This document shows positions 61,579 to 64,000 of a DNA stretch of 64,000 nt, one piece after another. The DNA lies in contig PLFD01000035.1 in the NCBI GenBank assembly GCA_003136635.1, positions 17,359-81,358 on the forward strand, written 5' to 3'. This DNA is from a candidate division FCPU426 bacterium (GTDB taxonomy: Bacteria > Oederibacteriota > Muellerivitia > Muellerivitales > Muellerivitaceae). The translations under genes were made by a program, and so were the position numbers. Within the stretch, counting starts at the first letter, position 1. The number at the start of each line of letters is the position of its first letter. Below the pieces are notes generated by a model, which saw only the letters and a list, made by a program, of their open reading frames with translations, was not told where the DNA came from and did no database searches.

Positions 61579-63885
61579 CTAATACTTCACTTCTACCCCT
61601 AAATACGGCAAAAAGGGCAGGTCATAGACCGCTGACGTCTGGGTGTAATTCACGTTGTAGTTGTACCCCAGGACATTTTTAGCGCCGGTGAGATTCACTA
61701 TATCCAAATAGATTTTCCACTCCCAGGTGTCATAAACCGTTTTAATCGAGGTCGAAAAATCCAGCCTCACGTAATCCGGTAATCGGGCGGAATTAACCGG
61801 GGCGTATTGGGCCGCGTAAAAGGTCGTCGGCTGTCCGTTAACGGTCGCTGATTCCTGCGACGCGCTGGTCACCGGCGTCCAGGGGTGGCCTGTGTCATAC
61901 AGAAATTTAAGGCCCGCGTCCCAGCCTGGATTGATTTTATAATTCCCCACCATGGTCAGCACATTGGGCTCGTCATAATCGTATGGGTACTGGGGCGTTC
62001 CCGCGCTATCCACCCGCTGTGAGTCGCTGATCGAATAAGCGATCCATCCAAAAAACCGGTCGGTCGGCGGCTGCCGCAAGAAAAATTCCAATCCCCTGGC
62101 GTAACCCGTCCCGCTGTTCAAATAGCCCATCCCGGATGCGGCGTTGGGGTTAGACACGATCAGGCTGGATAAATCTTTTTCATATCCCTCTACCCGGAAG
62201 AGCAGTCCCGCCTCATCCAGCTTCTGCTCAAACCCCAAAACACTGGCGATCGATTGTTCCGGCGCCAGATGAGGATTCCCCAGAGTCTGGTCCAAAAAAG
62301 GATAACCCACAATGCGGTCCGGCGACTCATCGTAGTAGCCGTAAGAAGCCTTCACGGTGGTATCGTCCGATAAGTGATAAGCCGCCGAAGCCCGGGGCGT
62401 GAGAAACAGGGTTTCGTCTGAATTGACATAATCCATCCGCGTACCCAGGGCCAGTTCCAGTTTTTTATCCAAAGCCTTCCAGCTTTGATCCAAATAGGCT
62501 GAAAAATCATCCGAGTTGGTAGTGTCCTGGGAGGAAAATTTGGCGGCGGTGGTCACCTCAAAATTTTGCTGCTGTCCCGGCTCAGTGGGAACGATAAAGA
62601 AAAAGGCGTTTAACGAATCAATGAAATGGTCGTATTGAATACCGCCTTCCAGACTGGTGTCCTCGTCAAAATGGTGGACCCATGAAAACTTTTCACCAAA
62701 ATCTTCCACCGTAGTGTCCTCGTAAAGATTGCCGCCCAATGAATAGTTAAAATAACTGTTGGTGTGGTAAATCGTATTGGCGATGGTGTTATTGTCGTCC
62801 GACGTATCGCGATAATTCACGCCCTGGCTGTTGTAACCGTCGGCAAAATTAAAAGCCCCCGCCAGTTCGGGATCACCCTGGGCCACCGTAGAGGAGGCCG
62901 ACAGACTTCCACTCACGCTATCCGTGCTGCCGATCGCCACGAAGTCCCAATGAACTTTCGGCGAGGGGTTATAGCTGTATTTCACCTGATAATCGCCAAA
63001 CTCCGGCACCTCCACATCACCCTGACTGCCGGTGAAGTTGCTGATGAATAAATCCAAATAGCTCCGGCGAAAAGCCACCGACAAGGAGTTGTCGGAGGTA
63101 ATAGGACCTTCCAATTCAAACTCGGATAAAAACAAATTCACATCCGCACGAAAACCCCAGCGGTCTTCCCTCGGATCTCTCTGGCTCACGTCCACAAGGC
63201 CTCCCATGGAGTTAGGATATTGCGGCCCGAATCCGCCGGAATAAAAATCAATTCCCTTCACAAAATTCGAGTCCAGCGTCGACACGATGCCAAAGTGGTA
63301 AGGAAAACCGATGGGAATATTGTCCACATAGTACTGGTTGTCGCTGGGTCCGCTGCCCCTCACCAAAAGCTGTCCGTCCAACGACCCCGCGGTAATGATG
63401 CCCGGCAAAGCCTGAAGGGCTTTTAAAACATCCTCCTGGGTTCCCGGCACTTCGGTTAATTCTTCTTTGGAAAGGACTTCGTGGCTGGTCTGGGTCGGCG
63501 GCGCTTTGTCGGTCGAAACCAACACCTCCGGCAGGGTAAAACCATCTTTTGCGAGGAAAAAATCTTTTTCAACAGTCTGAGTAACCGTCAACGAATCAAG
63601 GGTGAGCTTTTTGTATCCTTCGCCCGCTGCAACAACCTGGTATTGACCCGGCGGGATCGCGATTTGGTAATGCCCTTTCAGATCCGCGTCCGCTGAAACC
63701 GTTTCGGTGGTGTTCCCCAAGGCTTTTATATAGAGACTTCCCCCCAGAACAGGGTCTTTGGTTCCCTTTTCCAAAATTCTTCCCGAAAGCGTAACAGGGC
63801 TATCCACCGCAATCTGAGCGTAAAGATGTCCCCCGCCTGACAGAACAATCCCAATAACTCCTATGATTAGGCTTAACCTTTTCAT
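61579..63885 (-). CDS. TonB-dependent outer membrane receptor with carboxypeptidase-regulatory-like domain
   Basis: 768 residues from ATG 63885 (MKRLSLIIGVIG); the frame extends into the upstream repeat but no ribosome site supports that. A signal peptide ends at HLYAQ. A CarboxypepD_reg-like domain spans about 30-110 (TLSGRILEKGTKDPVLGGSL), then a plug (LPEVLVSTDKAPP; LKALQALPGIITAGSLDGQLLVRG; YYVDNIPIGFPYHFG) and a 22-strand-type barrel ending YLGVEVKY. It imports a large or scarce substrate using TonB energy. The ligand is unknown. Confidence 0.92.
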   Translation of the reverse strand: MKRLSLIIGVIGIVLSGGGHLYAQIAVDSPVTLSGRILEKGTKDPVLGGSLYIKALGNTTETVSADADLKGHYQIAIPPGQYQVVAAGEGYKKLTLDSLTVTQTVEKDFFLAKDGFTLPEVLVSTDKAPPTQTSHEVLSKEELTEVPGTQEDVLKALQALPGIITAGSLDGQLLVRGSGPSDNQYYVDNIPIGFPYHFGIVSTLDSNFVKGIDFYSGGFGPQYPNSMGGLVDVSQRDPREDRWGFRADVNLFLSEFELEGPITSDNSLSVAFRRSYLDLFISNFTGSQGDVEVPEFGDYQVKYSYNPSPKVHWDFVAIGSTDSVSGSLSASSTVAQGDPELAGAFNFADGYNSQGVNYRDTSDDNNTIANTIYHTNSYFNYSLGGNLYEDTTVEDFGEKFSWVHHFDEDTSLEGGIQYDHFIDSLNAFFFIVPTEPGQQQNFEVTTAAKFSSQDTTNSDDFSAYLDQSWKALDKKLELALGTRMDYVNSDETLFLTPRASAAYHLSDDTTVKASYGYYDESPDRIVGYPFLDQTLGNPHLAPEQSIASVLGFEQKLDEAGLLFRVEGYEKDLSSLIVSNPNAASGMGYLNSGTGYARGLEFFLRQPPTDRFFGWIAYSISDSQRVDSAGTPQYPYDYDEPNVLTMVGNYKINPGWDAGLKFLYDTGHPWTPVTSASQESATVNGQPTTFYAAQYAPVNSARLPDYVRLDFSTSIKTVYDTWEWKIYLDIVNLTGAKNVLGYNYNVNYTQTSAVYDLPFLPYLGVEVKY

Positions 63886-63896
63886 ATATCTTGCTC

Positions 63897-64000
63897 GTAA
63901 CCTCTGAAAAACTCGGCTATTGCCGTCCCTTTCAGAAAACATTCAAAGAAACCCCACGATTTCTTGCAGAAATCTCTGGGTCGTAACCTCTGTTTGAAGC
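63897..64000 (-). repeat. Second copy of the 137-bp inverted-repeat element, cut by window edge
   Basis: From GTAACC at 63897 it matches 37317-37420 to the window end with about 8 differences in 104 positions by eye. Orientation is the same relative to the downstream gene; the element ends 12 bp before the TonB receptor ATG at 63885. The CGGC/GCCG hairpin and the AAGAAA/TTTCTT hairpin are kept. Confidence 0.75.

Overview
The window reads as a chromosomal segment of a Gram-negative bacterium from a poorly cultured lineage. Several genes point to an outer membrane: a PorV-type protein, a TonB-dependent receptor, a BBP2-type porin and several lipoproteins. Very large secreted proteins carry Thr/Pro/Asn-rich 'TNTPTNTP' linkers and end in FlgD-Ig-like (type A sorting-like) domains. 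Together with PorV this suggests the FCB neighbourhood or a nearby candidate phylum; that placement is inference. Gene starts usually have a clear GGAGG-type ribosome site, and TTG and GTG starts are common. No tRNA, rRNA, CRISPR array, transposase or prophage was seen.

Layout. 1-1808: a PorV-like gene cut by the window edge, behind an ECF sigma factor and its putative anti-sigma factor. 1980-9317: a glycosyltransferase/glycerol kinase/phosphatase run, then small envelope and stress genes (cupin, FKBP lipoprotein, BON protein). 9405-15047: a giant secreted beta-propeller protein. 15261-21837: RhaD aldolase, a three-gene ABC-2 exporter, a patatin, and two beta-oxidation-type enzymes. 22021-26645: a lipoprotein, an isolated flagellar hook gene, a SET-domain protein and MsrA. 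27034-29524: a HicAB toxin-antitoxin pair and a bufABC bufferin operon, a RiPP-like metallophore system whose precursor has an unusual cysteine pattern. 29955-31825: YceI and an aldo/keto reductase.

32129-47970 is the most coherent block and looks like a nitrogen/ion transport island. It holds type III glutamine synthetase, an outer-membrane porin, an APC permease fused at its C-terminus to a PII signalling domain, amt-glnK, a KdpD-like kinase lacking the KdpD N-terminal domain with a KdpE-like regulator, and a TTG-started KUP/KimA-like permease. Four sigma-54 -24/-12 sites (GG-N10-GC) sit before the porin, the permease-PII fusion, amt and the kinase. Two regions also carry TTAYTA direct repeats with an exact 11-bp period, the geometry of a PhoB/OmpR-family response-regulator site. 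The neighbouring KdpE-like regulator is the obvious candidate to bind them.

47994-63885: peptidase S51, TPR and Sel1 proteins, a DUF11-type surface protein, a tandem of PilT-family ATPases, a propeller lipoprotein split by an in-frame TAA, a membrane-anchored GH127 glycosidase, an ABC-F ATPase and a TonB-dependent receptor. Intergenic regions carry several families of palindromic repeats. One ~137-bp element with 21-bp terminal inverted repeats lies immediately 5' of the lipoprotein gene at 36180-37292, and again 5' of the TonB receptor at the window end, in the same orientation.
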